Shown: piece after piece, positions 5,962-12,883 of the stretch
Layout of the letters: each line of letters begins with the position of its first letter
Position numbering within the stretch: position 1 is the first letter of the stretch
Origin: MGIIb-O5 sp036154155
Lineage (GTDB): Archaea > Thermoplasmatota > Poseidoniia > Poseidoniales > Thalassarchaeaceae
Length of the DNA: 13,517 nt
Assembly: GCA_036154155.1 (NCBI GenBank)
Contig: JAYZLP010000051.1
Span: forward strand, 1 to 13,517
Reading direction: 5' to 3'
The notes under the pieces: model-generated
Databases searched by the model: none
The model's input: the letters and a program-made list of their open reading frames with translations, nothing else
What the model was told of the DNA's origin: nothing
Made by a program: the position numbers and the translations under genes

Positions 5962-8154
5962 ATGCCAGAATGGGAGGTGCCAAGCCCCGAGGAACTATCC
6001 TCGATGAAGGTCGACGATCTCCGGGAGAGGTGCAGGGAACTCGGATTAACCGTCTCCGGAAAGAAGCAGGATCTGATTGACAGGCTCTTGGATTCTGGCA
6101 ATACCGGTGAATCAGAAGAACAGACTGTAATCGATGCCCAAGAGGCGACCCAGGAGGCCGATGTCAGCGATGCAGTAGACAAACTACTGGCCCGTTTCGA
6201 GGGAGGGGCTGACCCCGAGCCGGAGCAGGACGCCATCGAGGCCGAGGTCATGGAGGCCGAGGTAGTCGCCGAAGATGAGGAAGAGGAGGCAGTTGAGGAG
6301 GAGCCCACACCAGAGCCAGAACCTGAGCCTGATCCGTGGTGGGACTCCGCCCTGGTTGATGATGAGGAACAAGAAACAACGGAGCCAGTAGATCAGGCAT
6401 CGATGACAATTGTTCTGCCATCTTTCGATGTCTTCTTCGAGAACTGGAAGCCGATATCGGCAGTCCTAGCGGCAGTAATGCTTGCCGGCGTAGGGGCGTT
6501 CTACTTCTTCAGCGCGGACCCGTCATTCCAAGCTAGGCAGCTAAAGTACGGGGACGAGATGTCCTTCCAGATCAGTGAGGGGGAAATCAGCATAGAGGGG
6601 GACGAGATGATTTCCCTTCTCAGGGACGCAGCCTCGCCGAGTGCCCTCGATGAGATATGTGACGAATTGGCGATCACCATAGATCACGGGGATGGCGACA
6701 TAGCGGTTAGGGAAGGAACCCTCAGTGACATTCAGCACGCTTCTGACTTAGATTTCGTGGGTGCCGTAAACTCCCCTGACGCATATGGTCGAGATTTCCT
6801 GACAGCCGAGCAGTCAATCGATTATGACCTCAACATGGATCTCACATTCAGGACCGTGACCTCAAGCGGCGAATGTGGCGGCAAGCTAAGCTCTCCAGAT
6901 AACACCGCTGACATATCACTCAAGAGGTGGGTGGAGATAACCGGGAAGGAGGCAATCCGCTCGGATCTGTTGGTAGACTTCACAGACAACAACGGCGACT
7001 CCTCCAATGTCCAGGCCATAATCTACGACCTAGAGGAGCTATCAGGGCTGAATGGAATATCACCCCTGATGCTACCACTGACCCCTATCGAGCTGCATGA
7101 TGTATTCGGCGACTCCGTCCTGACGGAAGGTAGTAGCTGGAATGACGACCCACAATGGAACTCGGACTGGAGGTGGACCGTTGGATCCGAGACGAAGTCG
7201 TCCTATGGCAACGTTTACCCGATTACAATGTGGAATCAGGACGTCAATGACTGCTTGGGCCACGCCACTATGGAGCTCAAAGTCAAGAGCAGCAGCCCAT
7301 GGCCAGTAGAGCAGACGATTGACATCCTAATCGACAAGAGCCTCGAGACTAGCAACTGTGGATTCATCGCAGGAACTCTTTCTTCGATGTCGCTGCCCGA
7401 GGGGACTATCAAGATCAAGATGAAGATTTCAGAGCAGTCCAGCAATAGTGGCTCCAAGGATGTTGAGTGGTATTCCATCTACGAAAGCAGGCCGGGCCCT
7501 GGGGAGGACAAGCCAAGCAGCTCATCACAGAGGCAATGGGTTTCCTCGATGCCAGACGAGTCCGTGAGCAGAAACTTCGACCTGGAGGAAGCCATAGAGT
7601 GCACCCGGGTGAACCACTCAACTTCCGAGCTGGCAATTGCTCTGGACAGCACCGGATACATCTGGCAGGCATATTGGTCACAGCCAACCAGATCCCCCCA
7701 GTGGAACATGTCCTGGGTCAATGAGGACGATAGATCGGGGTGGGCCGTCGTCAGGGAGATAGGATCTGGATGTGACATTATTGACTATGGAACTCATCCA
7801 TCAGGAACCTTCAGTTGGAACAGAGAGGCAGTCCCAGACACGCATACAATGTCCTTGTTGGAGCAGAGGCTTCTGGACGACCTGAGGTATGCGGAGTTGA
7901 ATCCTTACCTGGAGGGGTCCCAGGGGTCCTGGCTTGTCGATGTGCAGATAGGATATCTCCTGACCTCTCCGGAAGAAGGCCTTCTTTCCGGCCTCCCAGA
8001 TATTTTCGCTGATGGTAAAGTCACCATCCTCATCGACAGGAACTGGGGAAGCCCAGAAGATGGGGGGAGGGAACACACCCTCAGACTAGCCATGGACGCA
8101 GAAACCGGAAGGATGGCGGGCTGGGTCCACACCAACGGCCCATCCGCAGAGTGA
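5962..8154 (+). CDS. SAP-domain protein with one membrane span and a large C-terminal domain
   Basis: This 730-aa protein has an unusual layout. Residues 11-45 form a SAP domain, a helix-extended-helix DNA-binding motif (MKVDDLRERCRELGL, then SGKKQDLIDRLLDSG). Residues 50-147 are a very acidic, Pro/Glu-rich spacer including PEPEPEP at about 118-124. One hydrophobic segment at about 165-183 (ISAVLAAVMLAGVGAFYFF) should cross the membrane. The remaining ~545 residues are rich in Ser, Asp, Trp and Gly, have six Cys that could pair, and resemble no domain I know. PQWN followed by Trp occurs twice, hinting at a duplication. The likely topology is N-terminus inside, so the SAP domain can reach DNA. 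I chose ATG 5962; GTG 5953, three codons upstream, is possible. It is followed after 70 bases by parA. Confidence 0.85.
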   Translation: MPEWEVPSPEELSSMKVDDLRERCRELGLTVSGKKQDLIDRLLDSGNTGESEEQTVIDAQEATQEADVSDAVDKLLARFEGGADPEPEQDAIEAEVMEAEVVAEDEEEEAVEEEPTPEPEPEPDPWWDSALVDDEEQETTEPVDQASMTIVLPSFDVFFENWKPISAVLAAVMLAGVGAFYFFSADPSFQARQLKYGDEMSFQISEGEISIEGDEMISLLRDAASPSALDEICDELAITIDHGDGDIAVREGTLSDIQHASDLDFVGAVNSPDAYGRDFLTAEQSIDYDLNMDLTFRTVTSSGECGGKLSSPDNTADISLKRWVEITGKEAIRSDLLVDFTDNNGDSSNVQAIIYDLEELSGLNGISPLMLPLTPIELHDVFGDSVLTEGSSWNDDPQWNSDWRWTVGSETKSSYGNVYPITMWNQDVNDCLGHATMELKVKSSSPWPVEQTIDILIDKSLETSNCGFIAGTLSSMSLPEGTIKIKMKISEQSSNSGSKDVEWYSIYESRPGPGEDKPSSSSQRQWVSSMPDESVSRNFDLEEAIECTRVNHSTSELAIALDSTGYIWQAYWSQPTRSPQWNMSWVNEDDRSGWAVVREIGSGCDIIDYGTHPSGTFSWNREAVPDTHTMSLLEQRLLDDLRYAELNPYLEGSQGSWLVDVQIGYLLTSPEEGLLSGLPDIFADGKVTILIDRNWGSPEDGGREHTLRLAMDAETGRMAGWVHTNGPSAE

Positions 8155-8191
8155 CGCTTCTGGCATTATTGCCGCTCCATCTATCGGCACG

Positions 8192-8223
8192 TTGAACACC
8201 CTTCCGAGCGCCGAAGGCGCTCG
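8192..8223 (+). promoter_or_regulatory. parA promoter box with a 19-base palindrome before the ATG
   Basis: TTGAA (8192-8196) lies 33 bases before the parA ATG. Between them, CGAGCGCCGAAGGCGCTCG (8205-8223) is a perfect inverted repeat with eight paired bases and a GAA centre, ending one base before the ATG. If transcription starts about 30 bases after the box, the palindrome overlaps the start site, where a repressor would block initiation. It could instead form an RNA hairpin at the start codon if transcription begins upstream with the SAP gene. The palindrome is directly visible; its role is inferred. Confidence 0.5.
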
Positions 8224-8224
8224 T

Positions 8225-9178
8225 ATGAACGCGGACGAAGAGGGAGGCAGCCTCCCCGAGGTCGAGAAGGCCCCCCTCGTTGTCGATGTCGAGTTTGTCG
8301 AGACAGAGGAGTCGCAGGACGCCCCGCTCCTCAACGCAGCGGAGCAGGTAAGCACGACGAGGGCAAGTGGCCCAATGGAACTCCCCCTGTCTCTTCCAAC
8401 CCCTTCCGGAAGGGCGAGGGTCGTCACCGTGATCAACCAGAAGGGGGGAGTGGGCAAGACGACGTCAGTGATCAACGTGGCAGCCCAGATGGGCCTCAGG
8501 GGCCACAGGGTTCTGGTAGTGGATGCCGACTCTCAGGGGAACTGCGCTACGGGACTCGGAGTGGACAAGAGCAAGGTCAGAGCCACCACCAGGGACCTCA
8601 TCCTGAATCCCGAGACCGCTGTCAATGCGAGACACGCAACCGCTGTGGAGAACGTGCACATGATCGTGGGGGACAGGACCCTCGTCGGCCTAGAGCAAGA
8701 GATGCTCAGGCAGCTCGGCAGAGAGAGGAGGATGACCGAGGCTCTCGCCCCACTGCTGCCCCATTACGATCTGATAATGATCGACACGCCCCCCTCTCTG
8801 GGCCTGGTCACAATAAACGCCCTTGTCGCCAGCGACGGAATAGTAATCCCAGTCCAGACCGAGTACTTCGCTCTCGAGGGGCTGGCCCTCCTCTCGGGAA
8901 CAATCAGGGAGGTCAGGGCCTTCCTCAACCCTGAGCTCGGGGTTGATGGCGTCCTAATGACCATGCACGCACCGACAAAACTCAACCAGCAGGTCGCCAC
9001 AGAGCTCAGGGAGTCATTCCCGGAGCTGGTGATCGAGCCTGCAATACGCCGCAACATACGCCTTGCCGAGGCACCAAGCCATGGAATACCCATTCACCTC
9101 CACAAACCAACCAGCGCAGGCGGCCAGGACTACCAAGACATCACATCCGTACTAGAGAGACGTTGGAGACTGGGCTAG
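8225..9178 (+). CDS. parA: ParA/Soj-family partition ATPase
   Basis: This 317-aa protein is a deviant-Walker ATPase of the ParA/Soj type, which dimerises on ATP, binds DNA non-specifically and positions chromosomes, plasmids or other cargo. The Walker A box KGGVGKTT is at residues 73-80 with signature Lys73 and Lys78. VVDADSQGN (about 98-106) is the A' motif and IMIDTPPS (about 184-191) the Walker B region. PVQTEYFALEGL and RRNIRLAEAPSHG are further Soj family marks. An acidic extension of about 63 residues, unusual for Soj, precedes the core. ATG 8225 is chosen over TTG 8192 because that TTG is part of the putative promoter box. No ParB gene is visible. The upstream neighbour is a DNA-binding membrane protein and the downstream EamA gene starts on the next base. 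Confidence 0.92.
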   Translation: MNADEEGGSLPEVEKAPLVVDVEFVETEESQDAPLLNAAEQVSTTRASGPMELPLSLPTPSGRARVVTVINQKGGVGKTTSVINVAAQMGLRGHRVLVVDADSQGNCATGLGVDKSKVRATTRDLILNPETAVNARHATAVENVHMIVGDRTLVGLEQEMLRQLGRERRMTEALAPLLPHYDLIMIDTPPSLGLVTINALVASDGIVIPVQTEYFALEGLALLSGTIREVRAFLNPELGVDGVLMTMHAPTKLNQQVATELRESFPELVIEPAIRRNIRLAEAPSHGIPIHLHKPTSAGGQDYQDITSVLERRWRLG

Positions 9179-10078
9179 ATGGGAGAGCTGGCCTCCAGAG
9201 GGACAGGGCACGTCGCTCCAAACGACTCCCCGAGGATCGCCGTCCTCTGGATGATTTTCGGGAGCGTTTCTTTCGGTACGATGAATGCCCTGGTCAAGTG
9301 GGTCTCGGTCGAGGCCGACGTATGGATGGTCATCCTGATCCGCTCTGCCGTCATAGCCTTCGCAGTGGCCGGATACGCCGCAGCAAGGGGCCTGAGCCTC
9401 AGGGCGAATGACCCTCGGACGATGTTCCTGAGGTGTGCCGTGGGGCTTTTCGCGATGATCCTCTACTTCACCGCACTCTCGAGGATACCCATAGGTCAGG
9501 CAGTCACCCTGCAGTACACCGCCCCGCTCTTCGTCGCTCTGCTCTCAGGCACCGTGATCAGGGAGAAGGTGTCCCCCTCTGTAGCGGGACTGGTGGTGTT
9601 CGCATTCGTGGGAATCGTCCTAATCGTGTCACCCGACCTAAGATCGGTAGAGCCAGACGCGCTCCTGGCACTCGGCTCTGGCCTGTTCGCTGCACTCGCA
9701 TACATCTACGTCAGGGAACTCAGGAAGACCGACTCCGCATCGAGCGTGGTCTTCTGGTTCGCAGCCTTCTCCGTGGCAGGAAGCCTATTCCAAGCCGCTC
9801 CTGACATCCCAGACCTATCTCTGGAGGCCGCTGCAGCACTTGTCGGAATAGGGGTGGGCGCTGGCTGCGGACAGGTGGGCATAACCATGGCTTATCACCA
9901 GGCGAATGCCGCTTGGGTGAGCGCCTTCTCGTACCTCACGGTCATAGTGGCAACCTTCTACGGCTGGCTGATATTCGGGGAGACCCTTGGAGCCTCCGAC
10001 TGGATCGGCGGAATCCTCATCGTGGGGTCAGGGATAGTCCTCATATTCGTCTCGCCGAGCTCTGACGAGGAGGAGTAG
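9179..10078 (+). CDS. EamA-family (DMT superfamily) transporter
   Basis: This 299-aa integral membrane protein has two EamA repeats (about residues 20-150 and 162-291) and ten predicted helices, roughly at 20-40, 47-66, 82-100, 107-126, 133-150, 160-178, 188-205, 216-235, 244-264 and 272-291. The motif LQYTAPLFVALLSG in the first repeat and FGETLGASDWIGGILIV in the second are typical. Relatives export amino acids or other metabolites, and S-adenosylmethionine uptake carriers also belong here; the substrate cannot be told. The ATG follows the parA stop codon with no gap, so the two are almost certainly cotranscribed and translationally coupled, though a shared function is not obvious. The hydrophilic tail ends in SSDEEE. 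Its stop codon is one base from that of the convergent deiodinase-like gene. Confidence 0.9.
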   Translation: MGELASRGTGHVAPNDSPRIAVLWMIFGSVSFGTMNALVKWVSVEADVWMVILIRSAVIAFAVAGYAAARGLSLRANDPRTMFLRCAVGLFAMILYFTALSRIPIGQAVTLQYTAPLFVALLSGTVIREKVSPSVAGLVVFAFVGIVLIVSPDLRSVEPDALLALGSGLFAALAYIYVRELRKTDSASSVVFWFAAFSVAGSLFQAAPDIPDLSLEAAAALVGIGVGAGCGQVGITMAYHQANAAWVSAFSYLTVIVATFYGWLIFGETLGASDWIGGILIVGSGIVLIFVSPSSDEEE

Positions 10079-10079
10079 G

Positions 10080-10754
10080 TCACTCCCTCCAGACCAGCAC
10101 GTCCTCTACGGCCTTCCTCTGTATGTCTGGAACCATGGCATCCTCGGCTGGGAAGCCCACCGGGAGGAGCAACATCGCGTGCTCGTGCTCCGGCCGCCCC
10201 AGTATGTCCCTCAGGAAGCCCATGGGCGAGGGCGTGTGAGTGAGGGTGACCAGACCCATGTTGTGTATCGCGGCAACGAAGAGGCCGGCGGCTATACCGC
10301 ACGACTCCTGGGAGTAGTACGTGGGAGCCATCTCACCCGAGGGGCGCTCCCTCTGAGAGTGTCTGAATAGGACCACTACCCATGGGGCCTCTGTTATGTG
10401 CTCCTTGACGTGATCAGTCCCAAGGGGGTCTAGCACCTCCTTCCATGCATCCGGTATCCTGTCCTCGTAGAAGCGCCTCTCCTCATCCTCTGCGGCCTCC
10501 CTTATCTTCGACTTGAGGGCCTGATCGGATATCGCCACGAAGGTCCAGGGCTGGAGATGGGCTCCCGATGGAGCGGTGCTAGCAGTCCTCACTGCAGCCT
10601 CGATAAGCTCCCTGGGGACTGCCCTGTCGGAGAAATGGCGTGTCGTCCGCCTCCCATCCATCAGTTCGTAGAACGCCTCCGCGCTCTCATGCATCTTCTC
10701 GATTGGGAGCTCTCGGAAAACAAGCCGGACGAACCCCTGCTCCCCCTCGCTCAT
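10080..10754 (-). CDS. Iodotyrosine-deiodinase-like FMN nitroreductase-family protein
   Basis: This 224-aa flavoprotein belongs to the nitroreductase superfamily, in the branch containing iodotyrosine deiodinase (IYD), which reductively removes halogen from halotyrosines. The FMN-contacting segments GRRTTRHFSDRAVP (34-47) and TAPSGAHLQPWTF (60-72) match IYD closely, as do GLVTLTHTP (167-175) and LGRPEHEHAMLLLPVG (185-200). The lid residues that bind the amino acid zwitterion in human IYD (Glu157, Tyr161, Lys182) align without gaps to Glu92, Tyr96 and Lys117 here, and Trp104 matches Trp169. Homologues are known in bacteria and some archaea. It lies eight bases downstream of the PGF-CTERM gene, so the two form an operon. 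Activity on halotyrosine is inferred from family knowledge. Confidence 0.88.
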   Translation of the reverse strand: MSEGEQGFVRLVFRELPIEKMHESAEAFYELMDGRRTTRHFSDRAVPRELIEAAVRTASTAPSGAHLQPWTFVAISDQALKSKIREAAEDEERRFYEDRIPDAWKEVLDPLGTDHVKEHITEAPWVVVLFRHSQRERPSGEMAPTYYSQESCGIAAGLFVAAIHNMGLVTLTHTPSPMGFLRDILGRPEHEHAMLLLPVGFPAEDAMVPDIQRKAVEDVLVWRE

Positions 10755-10762
10755 GGTACCGC

Positions 10763-11344
10763 TCAGTCGCGTCTGCCCATCAAGCCTGCCGTCGAAATTG
10801 CGAGAAGTGAGGCAGCGGCACCGAATCCGGGCAGCAGTCCCAACAGACTTCCACTTCCTTCCTCGGAGCTGCTCTCATCGATGCACTCCTGGTCCGAACC
10901 CCCCCAGGCCCCGTTGTCGTACCAGCAGTCGGACCACACCTTCCATCCGAACCCCGTGTCTGGGACGCTGGTCTTGTTGCCGTCCTCCCAGTTCATCTCG
11001 ATTCTCCAATTCACGTACGTGACGGTGTCATCTGGGACAATCGTCCCCTCCCAAGACATTCCCTCGTCATCAAGATCCATGGAATGGGTCTCTGGAGCGT
11101 AGCAGATACCGGAGTTGATGCAGATTTGAGTGATCCAACTAACGGTGGTACCGTTCCCCTTGGCTTCATCGCTCAGTACAACGCTCAGCCCGAAATCCTC
11201 CCCTGCAGATGCCTCACTGGGGTAAACGATATCCTGGATGTCAGTGCCCTCGAGGGAGGTCTCCTCATTGACACCGCTCTCTCCTGCGCAGGTGATCGGG
11301 ACGGCCAAAATGAGGCATACGAGCAGAGGGACGACCACGCGCAT
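10763..11344 (-). CDS. Secreted protein with PGF-CTERM sorting tail
   Basis: This 193-aa protein has an N-terminal signal peptide (residues 1-20, hydrophobic core VVVPLLVCLILAVPI). The exported domain contains Cys pairs 75/81 and 140/154, many aromatic and acidic residues, and no domain I recognise. An Asp/Ser/Glu-rich spacer (151-166) precedes LLPGFGAAASLLAISTAGLM and the basic end RRD. This is the PGF-CTERM signal: PGF at 172-174, a hydrophobic helix and an Arg cluster, processed by archaeosortase A, which removes the tail and attaches lipid. The protein is therefore probably displayed on the cell surface. The strand-rich middle could be a small immunoglobulin-like fold, which is a guess. 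It sits between the MCT-1-like gene (39-base gap) and the deiodinase-like gene (8-base gap). Confidence 0.85.
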   Translation of the reverse strand: MRVVVPLLVCLILAVPITCAGESGVNEETSLEGTDIQDIVYPSEASAGEDFGLSVVLSDEAKGNGTTVSWITQICINSGICYAPETHSMDLDDEGMSWEGTIVPDDTVTYVNWRIEMNWEDGNKTSVPDTGFGWKVWSDCWYDNGAWGGSDQECIDESSSEEGSGSLLGLLPGFGAAASLLAISTAGLMGRRD

Positions 11345-11383
11345 GCAGGCTCGTACGCACCACTACTCATGAAGGGTGAGGCA

Positions 11384-11887
11384 TCATGCCTCTATCTCCC
11401 ACAATTCGTCGCCTATCCAGTGAATGGTCGATATCGCCTTCCCCTTCGTCATCTCCATCATCTCATTCCCATCGACAAGAGCCACGCCTATCGCAAGCGG
11501 TGTGCCCCTGTCCTGGTCCCTGACCCAGACGAATCCACCTGCATCCACGGAGGGGTCGGCGATGTGCACGCCTGCACCCATGCAGTCCGCACCGTTGAGG
11601 AGGAATGGGGTGGCACCGTCGTCAACAGCAGCCCAGCACCTGTCTGGCTTCCAGTGAAGTATTCCTCTGATTGTTGGAACCCACTTGTGTGAGTCACCAA
11701 TCTCCACCTTGATCCCGACCACCGTTCGATCCAGCAGCAGTATGTCCCTGCCCTCGAAGTGAGCCAGTTCGATGAAGCCATCAGACAGGTCGATATCCAT
11801 GCCCAACACGTCCCCGAGCTGCCTCTCGACCTCCCTGACATGCTTGTGCCTGACCGGCTTCCTCTTGCGCATGCGGGGCTCGCCCAT
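11384..11887 (-). CDS. MCT-1/Tma20-like PUA-domain RNA-binding protein
   Basis: This 167-aa protein matches the MCT-1 (MCTS1)/Tma20 family, which binds the small ribosomal subunit and, with DENR in eukaryotes, handles initiation and recycling of tRNA. The N-terminal domain (about 12-80) ends in the family motif VPTIR (70-74). The PUA domain (about 86-165) contains VDDGATPFLLNGADCMGAGV (88-107) and KGKAISTIHWIGDELW (148-163), which follow human MCT-1 closely. Archaeal homologues are usually labelled only as PUA-domain proteins. The ATG at 11887 is used; ATG 11872 (MRKRKPVRHK) is an alternative. GTGCCAG is tandemly repeated (11888-11902) just upstream. It is divergent from S8e, consistent with a ribosomal role, and leads a minus-strand operon. 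Confidence 0.85.
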   Translation of the reverse strand: MGEPRMRKRKPVRHKHVREVERQLGDVLGMDIDLSDGFIELAHFEGRDILLLDRTVVGIKVEIGDSHKWVPTIRGILHWKPDRCWAAVDDGATPFLLNGADCMGAGVHIADPSVDAGGFVWVRDQDRGTPLAIGVALVDGNEMMEMTKGKAISTIHWIGDELWEIEA

Positions 11888-11904
11888 GTGCCAGCGTGCC
11901 AGAG

Positions 11905-11923
11905 ACTACGACAAGAACGTAGT
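11905..11923. repeat. Inverted repeat in the gap between the MCT-1-like and S8e genes
   Basis: ACTACG (11905-11910) and CGTAGT (11918-11923) form a perfect six-base inverted repeat around a seven-base centre. It lies 18 bases upstream of the MCT-1-like ATG and may be part of that promoter or an operator. The evidence is the symmetry alone. Confidence 0.25.
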
Positions 11924-11963
11924 GCTGCTCGCCGGGAAAGAGCCCCCAATGTGCTCCAATCCA

Positions 11964-11971
11964 TTGAAATA
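11964..11971 (+). promoter_or_regulatory. TATA-like box TTGAAATA for ribosomal protein S8e
   Basis: TTGAAATA begins 31 bases before the S8e ATG and is identical in sequence and almost identical in spacing to the box before Sec61-beta. It stands out as an AT-rich block in a GC-rich gap. This fits a TBP site for a leaderless or near-leaderless transcript covering S8e and probably SRP19. Confidence 0.55.
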
Positions 11972-11994
11972 AGGGTGGTCGGTCGGCGGGACGC

Positions 11995-12390
11995 ATGGCG
12001 AAGTGGCACGGCATCTCCCGTCGCAAGGCATCGGGCGGACGCCTGAAGAGGCCAAACCGCTATCGCGGAAAGCGCAGGACGGAGATTTCCAGCGAGGCCC
12101 AGTTCGCGTACGTATCGAGCGAGGACCAGAGGAAGAACTACCGAAAGAGGGGCAACTCTCAGACGGTCAGGGTCCTAGGCGCTAACCGAATCAACGTCAA
12201 CGACCCCAAGAGCGGCAAGTCAACAAGCACCACCATCAAGAGCGTCGTTGAGAACGGGGCAGACCCCAACTTCGTCCGACGCAACATAGTCACCAAGGGC
12301 GCCGTGGTTGACACCGATCTCGGAAACGTACGCGTCACAAGCCGTCCGGGCATGCACGGAGTCGTCTCCGGCGTGCTCCTAGAGGACTGA
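11995..12390 (+). CDS. rps8e: Small ribosomal subunit protein eS8 (archaeal S8e)
   Basis: This 131-aa protein is a component of the archaeal/eukaryotic 30S/40S subunit and has no bacterial homologue. The basic N-terminus (RRKASGGRLKRPNRYRGKRR, 9-28) is the rRNA-contacting segment of S8e. The C-terminal barrel carries the signature VVENGADPNFVRRNIVTKGA (84-103), then TDLGNVRVTSRPG (107-119) and GVVSGVLL near the end. Length is normal for archaeal S8e. The ATG is placed by the conserved MAKWHGIS start and by the TTGAAATA box 31 bases upstream. It is followed by a hairpin overlapping its stop codon and then SRP19, 48 bases on, suggesting a translation/export operon. Confidence 0.96.
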   Translation: MAKWHGISRRKASGGRLKRPNRYRGKRRTEISSEAQFAYVSSEDQRKNYRKRGNSQTVRVLGANRINVNDPKSGKSTSTTIKSVVENGADPNFVRRNIVTKGAVVDTDLGNVRVTSRPGMHGVVSGVLLED

Positions 12391-12406
12391 GGGCACGAAG
12401 CCCTCA
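12388..12406 (+). repeat. Hairpin overlapping the S8e stop codon
   Basis: TGAGGGC-ACGAA-GCCCTCA is a perfect seven-base inverted repeat with a five-base loop, and its first three bases are the S8e stop codon. No T-tract follows, so it is not a typical terminator. It might stabilise or process the S8e part of an S8e-SRP19 transcript, or tune expression of the second gene. The structure is visible; the role is inferred. Confidence 0.45.
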
Positions 12407-12438
12407 AGTCACCCCGCATGTGAGACACTGGTGATAGC

Positions 12439-12879
12439 ATGGCCGGCGACCCCAGCAAGATGACCCTCTGGACCGGATACTTCGACTCCAAGCTGACTAG
12501 GTCATCCGGGCGCAGGGTCTCCAAGGAGGCTAGCATCCCTCAGCCATCGCTCGACGCCCTGGCATGGGCCGCGAGCAAGGTCGGTATCAGGAAGATGAAG
12601 AAGCAGCCCGAGGCGAGCCACCCTTCCAGGCCCCACACGGTCGAGGGCAGGCTGGTCCTGTCCACGGCCGACGCCATGGAGGCGACGGGGGCTGACAGCA
12701 AGGAGGGAGTCATGCGAGCGATAGGTCTCAGGATGCGCTCCGAGATGAAGCAGTCCAAGGAGGAGGGCCGAAGCGACTCATCCGCCGGACCAGCCAAGGG
12801 GGATCGCAGGAAGAGGGCCCAGAGGAAGTCGTTCAAGAAGCAGGGCGGACAGAGGAAGAAGAAGTTCGGGCGGAAGTGA
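12439..12879 (+). CDS. srp19: Signal recognition particle protein SRP19
   Basis: This 146-aa protein is the archaeal/eukaryotic SRP19, which binds the tips of helices 6 and 8 of 7S RNA and helps SRP54 assemble. The fold's hallmark stretch TGYFDSKLTRSSGRRVSKE is at residues 12-30, followed by PSLDALAWAASKVG (36-49) and the final strand GRLVL (70-74). Archaeal SRP19 is usually about 90-105 residues, so the region after about 105, rich in Lys, Arg, Ser and Gly and ending in GGQRKKKFGRK, is a basic, probably disordered extension likely to contact RNA. ATG 12439 is used; ATG 12460 (MTLWTGYFD) would begin right at the domain. It follows S8e by 48 bases. No 7S RNA gene was seen in the window. Confidence 0.92.
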   Translation: MAGDPSKMTLWTGYFDSKLTRSSGRRVSKEASIPQPSLDALAWAASKVGIRKMKKQPEASHPSRPHTVEGRLVLSTADAMEATGADSKEGVMRAIGLRMRSEMKQSKEEGRSDSSAGPAKGDRRKRAQRKSFKKQGGQRKKKFGRK

Positions 12880-12883
12880 TCGG

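Noticed and set aside
7415..8135. Several minus-strand frames of 76-99 codons within the SAP-domain gene
   Set aside because: They overlap one another and a long continuous gene, and show no motifs.
8192..8224. ParA start at the TTG at 8192
   Set aside because: TTG is a poor start, this TTG is part of the likely promoter box, and the interval contains a perfect palindrome, all favouring ATG 8225.
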